Shown here one piece after another: positions 1 to 7,462 of a stretch of 42,029 nt of DNA (positions within the stretch are counted from its first letter, which is position 1; the number at the start of each line of letters is the position of its first letter). The DNA is from Nitrososphaerota archaeon (GTDB lineage Archaea; Thermoproteota; Nitrososphaeria; Nitrososphaerales; Nitrosopumilaceae), in NCBI GenBank assembly GCA_022573895.1, contig JACZTB010000011.1:1-42029 (forward strand), read 5' to 3'. The notes under the pieces are model-generated. The model was not told the DNA's origin and made no database searches. It saw nothing but the letters and a program-made list of their open reading frames with translations. A program made the position numbers and the translations under genes.

Positions 1-1
1 T

Positions 2-1300
2 CCATTAAAAAACACATTTGCTCTAATTGGGAGTTATAGAAATTACAATGAAGTTGAATCCATATTTAATCTCAATCAACCTAAATTTGAAAAACTAAAA
101 GCCATTAAAGCCAAAATAATTGAAGATAGTACAAGAATTTCTAAAAATGAGGAACCTATCATATTTGAATATTTGAAAAATAAATTATCTTTTAGATTAA
201 ATAATATTGAATCTGATTTATACGAGGGAAAAGTAAAAAACCCAAACAGCATTAGTGCTTTTGAATTTTTAAAAAAGGAACAAGAGTATGGCACTTTAAA
301 TAAATTATTGAATGATTACCTTGGTCTATCATTAGAAATTACACATAAAGAAGAAACTATGGAATATCACTTTAATTTCGTAGATTTGAAAGAAGAAAAA
401 ATAGCATTAGTTCAGGATCTTAGTGCTGGAGAAAAAGGCATTATTCATTTTATTTTTAGCATATATGGATATGATTTAGAATCAGGAGTAATGGTTATAG
501 ATGAACCTGAACTTCATCTTCATCCTCAAATTCAACAGAAATATTTGGATATTATTTCAAATACTATCCAATATCTAGATTTACAGTTTATCATTGCAAC
601 TCATTCTCCTATTTTTGTCAATGAAGAAACCATTGAGCATACATACAGATTCTATAAGAGTGAAGATGATTTTACACAAATTAAAACTTGTTCTAAAATA
701 GATGCAGATATGAAAAGTAGAATTCAGATGTTAAACTATACAAATTCGGCAATAGTATTTTTTGTGGAGAAAGTAATTCTTACAGAGGGTTATCGTGACA
801 AAATATTTTTCAAAAAATATCTAGAAAATTATAAAGCAAGACACAAAAAGGACATTTCTAAAATTGAAATATTAGCAATGGGAGGTGCAGGAGAATATGA
901 AAAATGGCATAAATTTTTAGAGGAATTTGAAATCAAGACGTATTACATAGGGGACGCTGATAATTTGAAGCATTCATACATTTCACATAATTCTGCAAAC
1001 TGGAATACTTTATTCAGTGGGGCAATGTTAAGAAATGATATTCTCTCATTAAAACAGAATGCGCCTGCGGAATATCAAAGGATGGTAAACGAAATCAAAC
1101 AACATTATGCTTCTGACATATATCTACTTCAAAATGGAGCGTTTGAAGATTATTTTGAACAAATGACTAATGAAAGTAAGTCAACAAAAGGGGTGACCAG
1201 TTTCTGTTTATCTGATAAATTTGAAAATTGGATTAATTCGAGTTACTATCACCCTTATGCAGTCGAAATAGAAGGCATTATGTTCAAAATTGTTAATTAA
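2..1300 (+). CDS. OLD-family ATPase/TOPRIM nuclease, 5' truncated by window edge
   Basis: The reading frame is open from base 2 with no stop, so the gene starts before the window and the N-terminal Walker A part is not seen. An internal TTG at 173 is not the real start. Visible motifs, in order: an ABC-type signature LSAGEKG (about base 419), Walker B VIDEPELHLHP (about 493), a switch histidine in IIATHSP (about 595), then a TOPRIM-like half with ILTEGYRD (about 778) and IGDADN (about 948). This is the ATPase plus TOPRIM layout of OLD nucleases, which act in phage defence, alone or in Gabija-like pairs. No UvrD-like helicase partner follows. The stop overlaps the stop of the convergent zinc-ribbon gene by four bases. 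Confidence 0.85.
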   Translation, partial: PLKNTFALIGSYRNYNEVESIFNLNQPKFEKLKAIKAKIIEDSTRISKNEEPIIFEYLKNKLSFRLNNIESDLYEGKVKNPNSISAFEFLKKEQEYGTLNKLLNDYLGLSLEITHKEETMEYHFNFVDLKEEKIALVQDLSAGEKGIIHFIFSIYGYDLESGVMVIDEPELHLHPQIQQKYLDIISNTIQYLDLQFIIATHSPIFVNEETIEHTYRFYKSEDDFTQIKTCSKIDADMKSRIQMLNYTNSAIVFFVEKVILTEGYRDKIFFKKYLENYKARHKKDISKIEILAMGGAGEYEKWHKFLEEFEIKTYYIGDADNLKHSYISHNSANWNTLFSGAMLRNDILSLKQNAPAEYQRMVNEIKQHYASDIYLLQNGAFEDYFEQMTNESKSTKGVTSFCLSDKFENWINSSYYHPYAVEIEGIMFKIVN

Positions 1301-1572
1301 TCACAATAAGGACATTCAACCTCCTTTGTCCTCTTTGATTTAACCATTGCAAGAAATACAGTATTACATTCAAAACAATAGAACTTTTTTCTGTGCCATT
1401 TCCTAGATTTGTAAAATAAAGCCTGCAACCAATTGATTTGATTACAATACAATTTCCAAACTCCATCTTCTATTTTGTAATAGTAATGATGCCAATGTTT
1501 CTTTGTAGAACGTTTATGTCTAAAATTTCCTCTATGTTTGTATGTTTTTGATACACTAATTACGTAAATCAT
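1297..1572 (-). CDS. Small basic zinc-ribbon protein
   Basis: A 91-residue protein of unknown function. The C-terminus carries a zinc-ribbon pattern, CFEC near residue 67 and CPYC at the end, so four cysteines can bind one zinc ion. The N-terminal half is rich in Lys, Arg, His, Tyr and Trp, which fits nucleic-acid binding. It starts with ATG. An inverted repeat at 1574-1601 lies directly in front of the start. It is convergent with the OLD gene and overlaps its stop codon. Its place in the island suggests a small element-borne binding protein, but I cannot name a family. Confidence 0.65.
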   Translation of the reverse strand: MIYVISVSKTYKHRGNFRHKRSTKKHWHHYYYKIEDGVWKLYCNQINWLQALFYKSRKWHRKKFYCFECNTVFLAMVKSKRTKEVECPYCD

Positions 1573-1573
1573 G

Positions 1574-1601
1574 ATACTTGTATGATACTTTAGTCAAGTA
1601 T
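1574..1601. promoter_or_regulatory. Inverted repeat at promoter of the zinc-ribbon gene
   Basis: ATACTTG at 1574-1580 is matched by its reverse complement CAAGTAT at 1595-1601, with a second direct ATACTT copy between them at 1585-1590. The repeat begins two bases before the start codon of the leftward gene that starts at 1572 and covers the place where its TATA box should lie. It looks like an operator, by inference only. Confidence 0.35.
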
Positions 1602-1625
1602 GTAATAAATACTGGTCATGACGAG

Positions 1626-2318
1626 TTATTTTTTATTTTTTGGAGAAAAAACTTCAATGCATCTGTCTAAATCATCTTTATCGTAAGGACACTTTTTATA
1701 ATGACGAATTTTACTGATAGCTTTTTTTACATCTTCTTCTTCGTAGTAACCCCAACAAATTCTACACAATGCTATGTATCGTGTTTCAGGTTCAAGAAAT
1801 TTTGGTGGCAGAGTCATCTTATGTCTTGTTTTGTAAAACTCTATTGCTTTTCTTTCATCTGCCTTTCTTGATGTTACTTGACTTAACATTGTAAGAAATT
1901 CCCTAATTTGTTCTGCTTGTTTATAGGCTAGTGAAGATTCGGGATAACGATTTTGAAAATAATGGATTCCTCTTTCAATTCCATCTATTGCAATGTTTAA
2001 TTTATTTTGTTCTTCATCTTCTGTATTTTCTCTATCATAAAATTGAAAACTTTGGAAAAAACTATCTATCATACTGGAAGAAAATAATTGATTCTTGTAT
2101 TCTTGATCTAAAAGTTTGTTTTCTGCAAGGTACTTGTAAGTTTCAAAATTAGCTAATGTTCGCTCAAGTGTTCGTTGCTTGTTAACGTGTAATTGACTCT
2201 CATCATAGTCTTTTTCTGTAAGATATTTTGAAAAATTAGGCTCAACCATTAAAGGCGTTTTAAGCCTCTTTGGCTGTTTCTTAATTTGTTCGCTTTTCGG
2301 AATATTCTTTTTATTCAT
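1626..2318 (-). CDS. Unknown protein with C-terminal Cys/His cluster
   Basis: A 230-residue protein that I do not recognise. The N-terminus is Lys-rich and polar, the middle (about 50-160) is predicted helical, with many Gln, Glu and Lys. The last 60 residues contain CRICWGYYEE, then H, CPYD and a further Cys (DRC), a possible treble-clef or zinc-finger site. It starts with ATG and is transcribed away from the 83-residue gene at 2398. The shared 80-base intergenic region holds a nested palindrome covering this gene's expected TATA position. A DNA-binding or element-maintenance role is possible but not shown. Confidence 0.6.
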   Translation of the reverse strand: MNKKNIPKSEQIKKQPKRLKTPLMVEPNFSKYLTEKDYDESQLHVNKQRTLERTLANFETYKYLAENKLLDQEYKNQLFSSSMIDSFFQSFQFYDRENTEDEEQNKLNIAIDGIERGIHYFQNRYPESSLAYKQAEQIREFLTMLSQVTSRKADERKAIEFYKTRHKMTLPPKFLEPETRYIALCRICWGYYEEEDVKKAISKIRHYKKCPYDKDDLDRCIEVFSPKNKK

Positions 2319-2338
2319 ACCTAAAATATTACTAATTT

Positions 2339-2362
2339 GTTCGTATTTACGTATTTACGAAC
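2339..2362. promoter_or_regulatory. Nested palindrome in divergent promoter region
   Basis: Outer arms GTTCGTA (2339-2345) and TACGAAC (2356-2362) flank a centred TACGTA (2348-2353), all sharing one dyad axis; 20 of 24 positions are symmetric. The same stretch can also be read as two tandem CGTATTTA units. It sits about 20-45 bases before the ATG of the leftward gene (start 2318), at its expected TATA box, and upstream of the rightward gene. An operator controlling the divergent pair is the simplest reading. Confidence 0.5.
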
Positions 2363-2367
2363 ATTAG

Positions 2368-2375
2368 ACTATAGT
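2368..2375 (+). promoter_or_regulatory. TATA-like box of the polymerase gene block
   Basis: ACTATAGT, itself a perfect 8-base palindrome, is centred about 26 bases before the ATG at 2398. This is the spacing expected for a leaderless archaeal transcript. It would drive the gene block leading to the DNA polymerase. Confidence 0.4.
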
Positions 2376-2397
2376 AATTGTAAAATTATTCCAAAGT

Positions 2398-2649
2398 ATG
2401 AAATCAAAAAATTCCGAAACCGTAATTGATTTCGGTGAAAAAAGAGTTCCACGCCAAAACTATTCTAGAGTAATTATTCTGGACAAGACCCTTTTGCAGA
2501 ATTGTGGCTGTGATGTATCGCCTGATTCTGAGATAAAGGCAAAAGTGGAACTAGTAAAAAGATCTGATGAAAATTTCATCAAGATCACTCCATTTTGTGA
2601 AGTCACACAAAATAAAAATGAATCAAAAGATTCAGGAGGAAAAAATTGA
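2398..2649 (+). CDS. Small unknown protein, first gene of polymerase block
   Basis: An 83-residue protein of unknown function. It is mixed in charge, with a predicted beta-strand segment (SRVIILDKTLL), two Cys in NCGCD, and a second strand-rich part ending in FIKITPFCEV; the tail is polar and disordered-looking. The central pattern loosely recalls small AbrB-like or OB-like beta proteins, but not enough to assign one. ATG start, with a TATA-like box 26 bases upstream. Its stop overlaps the TTG start of the next gene, so it is probably translated together with the genes leading to the polymerase. Confidence 0.6.
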   Translation: MKSKNSETVIDFGEKRVPRQNYSRVIILDKTLLQNCGCDVSPDSEIKAKVELVKRSDENFIKITPFCEVTQNKNESKDSGGKN

Positions 2650-2975
2650 GTGAAAACTCTACACTCCCTTCTTTTTTGAAATGGGGAGAATACAAAGGTC
2701 GAGAAGATAATCCCGACATAATATCTGTCGTAATTATCGACCCCGAACCATTCCCAACTCAGTACGATTGGAATGTATTAGCTAAGGTCGATATGATAGA
2801 TATGAACATTCCTTTGAAGGCAAAATCTACCAACAAAATACTCTATCGAGCATACAACAAACTTCTAAGAGAAAATAAAATCAAAGTAGGGACTAATCTA
2901 AAAATCAAAACTTGGTTGAGAAAGTCTACAAAGAATCCAGAATATGATTTGAGAGATTTTGAGATTATTCTCTAA
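2646..2975 (+). CDS. Unknown small protein, possible ssDNA-binding type
   Basis: A 109-residue protein. The TTG start is supported by a strong Shine-Dalgarno sequence (GGAGG about seven bases before it) and a four-base overlap with the preceding stop. The sequence alternates beta-like segments (SVVIIDPEPF, VLAKVDMIDM) with a basic helix (ILYRAYNKLLREN) and ends in DLRDFEIIL. Placement directly before a replicative polymerase would fit an OB-fold single-strand DNA-binding protein, but no diagnostic motif is visible and this is inference. No cysteines or membrane segments. Confidence 0.6.
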   Translation: MSENSTLPSFLKWGEYKGREDNPDIISVVIIDPEPFPTQYDWNVLAKVDMIDMNIPLKAKSTNKILYRAYNKLLRENKIKVGTNLKIKTWLRKSTKNPEYDLRDFEIIL

Positions 2976-3012
2976 TCTCTCATTTCATTTTTCTGAAATT
3001 GTGTGATGTATA

Positions 3013-3354
3013 ATGATATCAATAGACCTAGATAAAATTAACTCACTATTAGATGAGCTCAAAGGACTAAAAATCAAAGAAGCCGTTTCGCTACGTAAAC
3101 GACTAAACAAAGAAAAAGAAAAGATTGCAGTTCCTGAACCTAAACCCGAGTCTGTTGCAAGTGATTTGTTTGATGCAAACAGAAGACGTTCTAACTTTAT
3201 GAAAGGAGTTTGGCGTTATGTAAAATTGGTAAGAGATACATATCCCGAACTAAGAGAGCAGTTCACATCAAGGCAAATGTTTAGCCAGTTCTTTGCACGT
3301 AGACGAGGCGAAGATGTCGAGATTAATGATGTATTTTGGCAGAACCCGAGTTGA
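3013..3354 (+). CDS. Unknown basic protein overlapping polB; terminal-protein candidate
   Basis: A 113-residue protein, ATG start. The first 40 residues form a likely coiled coil (KINSLLDELKGLKIKEA), followed by a Pro/Glu linker and a basic helical C-terminus with RRRSNFMKGVWRYVKLVRD and FFARRRGED. It overlaps the start of the polymerase gene by 19 bases, so the two are translationally coupled. In other protein-primed replicons the terminal protein that primes DNA synthesis is often encoded just upstream of the polymerase. The position, charge and available Ser/Tyr residues make it a candidate, but there is no sequence signature for this role. Confidence 0.6.
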   Translation: MISIDLDKINSLLDELKGLKIKEAVSLRKRLNKEKEKIAVPEPKPESVASDLFDANRRRSNFMKGVWRYVKLVRDTYPELREQFTSRQMFSQFFARRRGEDVEINDVFWQNPS

Positions 3355-5156
3355 TTCCAGAATCTCTGCCAAAGATTCCACGCCTTAAACATCTAAGAAA
3401 AAGGGTTCAATTTCGCAGAAAAGCAATATCAGATAGGCGTAAAATCTACGCTTTAGATACGGAAACCACACAAAAAGGTGAATTATTACTCCTTGCAGAT
3501 AATGAGGGAAACTATATCGACTGTGATAAGTGCAAGATCAAAGAAGTCCTGAAATTTCTTTTCTCTAAAAGGTATGAGGGAACTTGGAATTTTTTTTGGA
3601 ATCTACATTTTGATGCAAGAATTATTCTTAGAATGATACTTTCAGAACTATCTGACAAAGACCTAAACAAGTTCTATTACACATTCAAATGCAAGATACA
3701 TGGTTATTCAATTCACTATATCGAAAAAAGAAAACTATCAATCAGAAAGGGAAAACATTCTGTAAACTTTTTTGATATTGCACAATTTTGCCCTCAAGCA
3801 GAATTAAAACAGGCTTACAAATCTGACATCAAAAAACCATTACCAAAATACTATGATGTAATGAAAGAATCAAGAAGTGATTTTACAAAAGACTATTACA
3901 AACGACACAAAAGACAAATGAGAACTTACTGCATTGATGATTGTATTCTCACTCAAGAACTATCCGTTCATTGGGTCGATATGTTTTACAAGGCGTTTTT
4001 GTTTTACCCATCTCATTGGATTTCTAGTGGTTACTTGGCAGAAAAGATTTTGATTAATCATGGTGTAATGATTCCAAAGTTTGATGATACTCCCTTAGAG
4101 ATTCAAGAACTAGCTTGGAACTGTTATGTAGGTGGAAGAATAGAACTTGTAACTAGAGGTTTTACTGATAAAGCCTACATCTACGACATTAATTCAGCTT
4201 ATCCTTATGCACTAACAAAAATTCCTGAATTTACTAAAGGTGATTGGATTCAATCAAAGACTGTTCTATCAAATGCCCTACTAGGATTTTTTAAAATCAA
4301 ATGTAACATTCCTGAAACAAAACACATCACGCCATTTTACTTCAAAGTTAGAAACAAGATTATTTTTCCCAATGGCGAATTTATCACGTATGCAACACTT
4401 GAGGAACTCAAATCATGTGAGGATTCATCGTGGTTTGAGATTTTAGAATCGTGGCAGTATGTGGATAGTAATCCGTTTTATCCATTCAAGCGAGTAATTG
4501 AGGAATTTTACGAGAAACGGCAGGAACTAAAAAGAAAGAAAGACCCCTTGGAACTACCTATCAAGATTATTTTAAACTCAATTTATGGAAAGACAACACA
4601 AACAACAGAAAACAAGATTGGGAATCTGTTTAATCCAATAATTGGCTCTAGCATTACAGGAATTACCAGAGCCATGCTGTATCATGCAATTATGGAACAT
4701 GGGATTGAAAATGACATAGTCATGATGTATACTGATAGTATCACTACTACCAAGAAACTAAACCTTGATTCAAAGAAACTAGGGGAATTTTCTTGTGACT
4801 TTAAGGGTTCGATCTATGCATTACAAAGTGGGTTCTATGCCAAGAACGGATACTTTGAGAAATCTCGGGGCATTGGACAACTTGGTGATGAAACCATTAT
4901 TCACAAAGACACAAAATTAGACTCAAAAGGAAGATTGGTTTACGAATTTGAAAAGACTAGAGTAGGAACTATCAAATTAAACATCAAACGCAAAACCCTA
5001 GAGAATATTGGTTCCTTTACTACTGTTAAGAAAAACTTGAAACTTAATGGTGATAGAGGTCGACATTGGTGGGGTAAACTTAGTGATGTTCGTCTTAAGG
5101 AACGTAACATTTCAACTCCATTTTCGTTTCCAATAGATGATCCTACAAAAATTTGA
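3336..5156 (+). CDS. Family B DNA polymerase, protein-primed type
   Basis: A 606-residue polymerase with an N-terminal 3'-5' exonuclease: Exo I YALDTETT (D41, E43), Exo II NLHFDARI, Exo III YCIDD. The polymerase core follows: motif A DINSAYPYAL (D284), motif B KIILNSIYGK (N414) and motif C MYTDSI (D467). The insertion between motifs A and B, the SAYP form of motif A and the short length are typical of protein-primed polymerases of viruses, linear plasmids and casposons. Motif C usually reads YxDTDS; here the first Asp position is Tyr. The TTG start overlaps the preceding gene. It is probably the replicative polymerase of the integrated element. Function as a class is sure; the exact start is less so. 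Confidence 0.93.
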   Translation: MAEPELIPESLPKIPRLKHLRKRVQFRRKAISDRRKIYALDTETTQKGELLLLADNEGNYIDCDKCKIKEVLKFLFSKRYEGTWNFFWNLHFDARIILRMILSELSDKDLNKFYYTFKCKIHGYSIHYIEKRKLSIRKGKHSVNFFDIAQFCPQAELKQAYKSDIKKPLPKYYDVMKESRSDFTKDYYKRHKRQMRTYCIDDCILTQELSVHWVDMFYKAFLFYPSHWISSGYLAEKILINHGVMIPKFDDTPLEIQELAWNCYVGGRIELVTRGFTDKAYIYDINSAYPYALTKIPEFTKGDWIQSKTVLSNALLGFFKIKCNIPETKHITPFYFKVRNKIIFPNGEFITYATLEELKSCEDSSWFEILESWQYVDSNPFYPFKRVIEEFYEKRQELKRKKDPLELPIKIILNSIYGKTTQTTENKIGNLFNPIIGSSITGITRAMLYHAIMEHGIENDIVMMYTDSITTTKKLNLDSKKLGEFSCDFKGSIYALQSGFYAKNGYFEKSRGIGQLGDETIIHKDTKLDSKGRLVYEFEKTRVGTIKLNIKRKTLENIGSFTTVKKNLKLNGDRGRHWWGKLSDVRLKERNISTPFSFPIDDPTKI

Positions 5157-5199
5157 ATTTAAGCATATTTTTCACTAAGTATGAGCATATTCTATAGAC

Positions 5200-5589
5200 T
5201 TGAAAATACAAAATTGGCTTTATGATGTGTTAGTAGATATGAAGATTGACGACATACATAGAAAAAAAATTCTGAAAACCTTGACGGATTATACAAAAAA
5301 TGAGGACATCCAGCAGTTTAAGGATGATTATGATCCTAAAACATACAAGAATTTAACAAACTTAGTTACGAATATTGTAGGTAGTATAACATCCTCTTAC
5401 GATGACGTCCATCAACAAATTAACAAAAATGGTAACGTCCTTACAGAAATTGCAAAACTTGGAAAAGGGGGTCAGAGAGCATCTAGTTGGAAGATGGGTA
5501 TGTATGCAGCATCCTTCTATATGGGAACTCGTGAAAGAACTTTAACAGAATTGTTTTCTGAAGATATTAAAAAATTAAGACAAAAATAA
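5200..5589 (+). CDS. Unknown helical protein downstream of polB
   Basis: A 129-residue protein with no motif I recognise. It is mostly helical and charged in the N-terminal two thirds; the last third contains GKGGQRASSWKMGMYAASFYMGTRERT, split by a short hydrophobic stretch that is too weak to be a clear membrane segment. The TTG at 5200 is used here; an ATG at 5239 is an alternative, and TATA-like stretches (5162-5169 and 5184-5195, sharing a repeated AGCATATT) fit either. It is the last gene of the rightward block and is followed by a hairpin region. Confidence 0.55.
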   Translation: MKIQNWLYDVLVDMKIDDIHRKKILKTLTDYTKNEDIQQFKDDYDPKTYKNLTNLVTNIVGSITSSYDDVHQQINKNGNVLTEIAKLGKGGQRASSWKMGMYAASFYMGTRERTLTELFSEDIKKLRQK

Positions 5590-5686
5590 GTATTCAAATT
5601 AATAAGCACTTTCCAACAAATCATACCATCATCCTACGTTAGTCAGACGCATGTTTTTACACACAAAGAGGGGGGATTGCCTTTTT

Positions 5687-5706
5687 ACAGATTATCTGTA
5701 ATCTGT
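5687..5706. terminator. Perfect hairpin between convergent genes
   Basis: ACAGATTA (5687-5694) and TAATCTGT (5699-5706) form a perfect 8-base-pair stem with a TCTG loop. It lies in the 171-base gap between the ends of two convergent genes (5589 and 5761), a natural place for a two-way terminator. A G-run at 5668-5675, rare in this AT-rich DNA, sits just upstream. A recombination or replication site is an alternative. Confidence 0.35.
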
Positions 5707-5760
5707 TTGGTAAATTCCTCAAGGTTGTAGATGATTAAAAAAGCTTTATAGTAATTTTAA

Positions 5761-7230
5761 TTATTTTGGAATATTTTCCAGATTTTTAATCACAAAAACT
5801 GTTAATTCTGCTTTCCCTGTTGCATTTTCATAAGTAATCTTTAATTCATCATATTGTGAGACTTCAAGAAATCCATCATCATACTCATTTCCCTGTGTTT
5901 TAGATATTGCTTTACCTTCAAAATCATACGGTTCTTTTGTACCGTCATCATTTACACCAATAAAACCCAAAATTCCTTGGAATATAGCTGTACCATTACC
6001 AGTTTCCTTTAAACGATAATTTTCAATTTTTCCTTTAGAACTTTGAATTATTAATTTAGAATCATTTCTATCACCTACAATTTCTGGAACTTGATTGTCT
6101 TTATCAGCATCAGGATCAATTACAGTCAGAATCATATCGGAACCCCAAGCATAAACCGATTTGTCTGATTGTAATACCGGTTTTCTTGCATCAATTCTGG
6201 TGAAATCTTGGGCTTCAGTTGTAGAATGTTTTGCTATTACAACATACTCTTCTCCAACTTCCCAACCATCATCATCCATGATAAAGGAGGTTTGATACAA
6301 ACCTGCTGACTTTAATTCTTCATTATCATATTTTTCAGGGTCGATCTGTTTTTCAACAAGTAGTTTTCCTTTGGAGTTAAAAACCTGAAAAATTATTGGT
6401 TCGCCAGAAATAACTTCAGGCATATTTGCACGCATGTAAACTGTACTATGAAGAGGGTAAACAATTCTATCAAAGGCAACAGAAATCTGTGGTAATGATA
6501 TTGGTTTCTTAATACGTAACTTGTCTTTCAAAATCGTTTCCTTATTATCATAATAGTACGAAATAGAACGAAGAATTTCTTCAGAATAAAATTTTAGTTG
6601 ACGCTCTTCAGTAGCATCTAAATCTCTAGTATGAGAAATTGCATTTCTAATAGGTTCAATTTCTTTTAGTTTAGAATCGATCTTATTTTTATCACGAAAA
6701 ACATATTGAAAAACATCATTCCAATTATTTTTCATAATAATTATTTTTGCATATTCTGTAAAATCAATATAATTAATCAATGATTGTTTTTTAAAATTCC
6801 AATCTTTTCTAGATTCATCATCATTCTTCCTTCCTTCAGCATCTTGTTTTACATCTCCAGGAATAAGTTGTTTCCACCAATTTTTGTTGATTTCAGATAG
6901 TTCTTGTTCAATAAGCTTTCGAATTATTTGTTCTAGGTTTTTCAGTATGACATATGACTGAGTGTTTAAATCATCAACCTTTTCTGTTTTTTCTAATTCT
7001 TTCTTACCAGTACTATTAATTTTATAAAATCTAAATTGTCCCGCACTTGTAGTATGGTCTATTAGATTATCTTGTTCCATTAGAATACAAAGTCCTTTGA
7101 CTTCCTTCACGTCCAGATTGCATTCTTTTGCTATTGTCTCATCGTCAACATCATATTCAGGGTTTTCTTTGAATTTTTTGTTGAGATAATCCAGAATTTT
7201 CATTTGTTTTTCTTTATCGGATAAAGACAA
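5761..7230 (-). CDS. wHTH - HEPN - Ig-like fusion protein
   Basis: A 489-residue protein with three parts. Residues about 8-75 look like a winged helix (DYLNKKF...IAKECNLDVKEVKGLCILM). Residues about 90-230 carry a helical HEPN-type domain with the signature RNAISH (R195, H200), as in Swt1-like and other RNA-cleaving HEPN proteins. Residues about 240-489 are beta-rich Ig-like repeats (for example LTVIDPDADKD, TAIFQGILGF) resembling the domains of secreted archaeal surface proteins. No signal peptide or membrane span is visible, so it should be cytoplasmic. TTG start; an ATG at 7203 is possible. An inverted repeat lies at its promoter. A nucleic-acid-sensing toxin or defence effector is the best guess. 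Confidence 0.75.
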   Translation of the reverse strand: MSLSDKEKQMKILDYLNKKFKENPEYDVDDETIAKECNLDVKEVKGLCILMEQDNLIDHTTSAGQFRFYKINSTGKKELEKTEKVDDLNTQSYVILKNLEQIIRKLIEQELSEINKNWWKQLIPGDVKQDAEGRKNDDESRKDWNFKKQSLINYIDFTEYAKIIIMKNNWNDVFQYVFRDKNKIDSKLKEIEPIRNAISHTRDLDATEERQLKFYSEEILRSISYYYDNKETILKDKLRIKKPISLPQISVAFDRIVYPLHSTVYMRANMPEVISGEPIIFQVFNSKGKLLVEKQIDPEKYDNEELKSAGLYQTSFIMDDDGWEVGEEYVVIAKHSTTEAQDFTRIDARKPVLQSDKSVYAWGSDMILTVIDPDADKDNQVPEIVGDRNDSKLIIQSSKGKIENYRLKETGNGTAIFQGILGFIGVNDDGTKEPYDFEGKAISKTQGNEYDDGFLEVSQYDELKITYENATGKAELTVFVIKNLENIPK

Positions 7231-7253
7231 TTTAATTAAAAATCGTGTAGGAC

Positions 7254-7282
7254 ATTCATAAAGTAAACTAAATTTTATGAAT
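7254..7282. promoter_or_regulatory. 9-bp inverted repeat upstream of HEPN fusion gene
   Basis: ATTCATAAA (7254-7262) and its exact reverse complement TTTATGAAT (7274-7282) are separated by 11 bases. They lie 24-52 bases before the TTG start at 7230, over the expected TATA box. A dyad operator for the HEPN fusion gene is inferred. Confidence 0.45.
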
Positions 7283-7331
7283 TAAAGTTCAAAAATTAAA
7301 TCAAAATTTAAGAGAAAATAGAAATTAGTGC

Positions 7332-7460
7332 CTAAAATTCGTCCTCTTCTTCATTTTCAATGACTTCATCACATTCAGGACACACAAAGTCACCTTCCTC
7401 ATCTGGAGTCATTATTTCGTCACAATCAGAGCATATGGGAACAGCCATCCAACGAGTCAT
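7332..7460 (-). CDS. 42-residue zinc-ribbon microprotein
   Basis: A complete 42-codon frame, ATG to TAG, giving a very acidic protein with CSDC near residue 10 and CPEC near residue 27, a compact four-Cys zinc ribbon. The C-terminus is almost all Asp and Glu. It starts two bases after the stop of the 49-residue gene upstream, so the two form an operon. The paired cysteines spaced for a zinc ribbon and the tight coupling argue for a real gene despite its size. Function unknown; such microproteins often act as adaptors or regulators. Confidence 0.7.
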   Translation of the reverse strand: MTRWMAVPICSDCDEIMTPDEEGDFVCPECDEVIENEEEDEF

Positions 7461-7462
7461 TT

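Noticed and set aside
173-175. TTG at 173 as start of the first OLD gene
   Set aside because: The frame stays open and protein-like back to base 2, and the OLD ATPase needs an N-terminal Walker A region that must lie upstream.
3336-5156. Casposon interpretation of the polymerase block
   Set aside because: No Cas1-like gene, HNH gene or terminal inverted repeat is visible within the window; a casposon remnant cannot be excluded because the left end is cut off.
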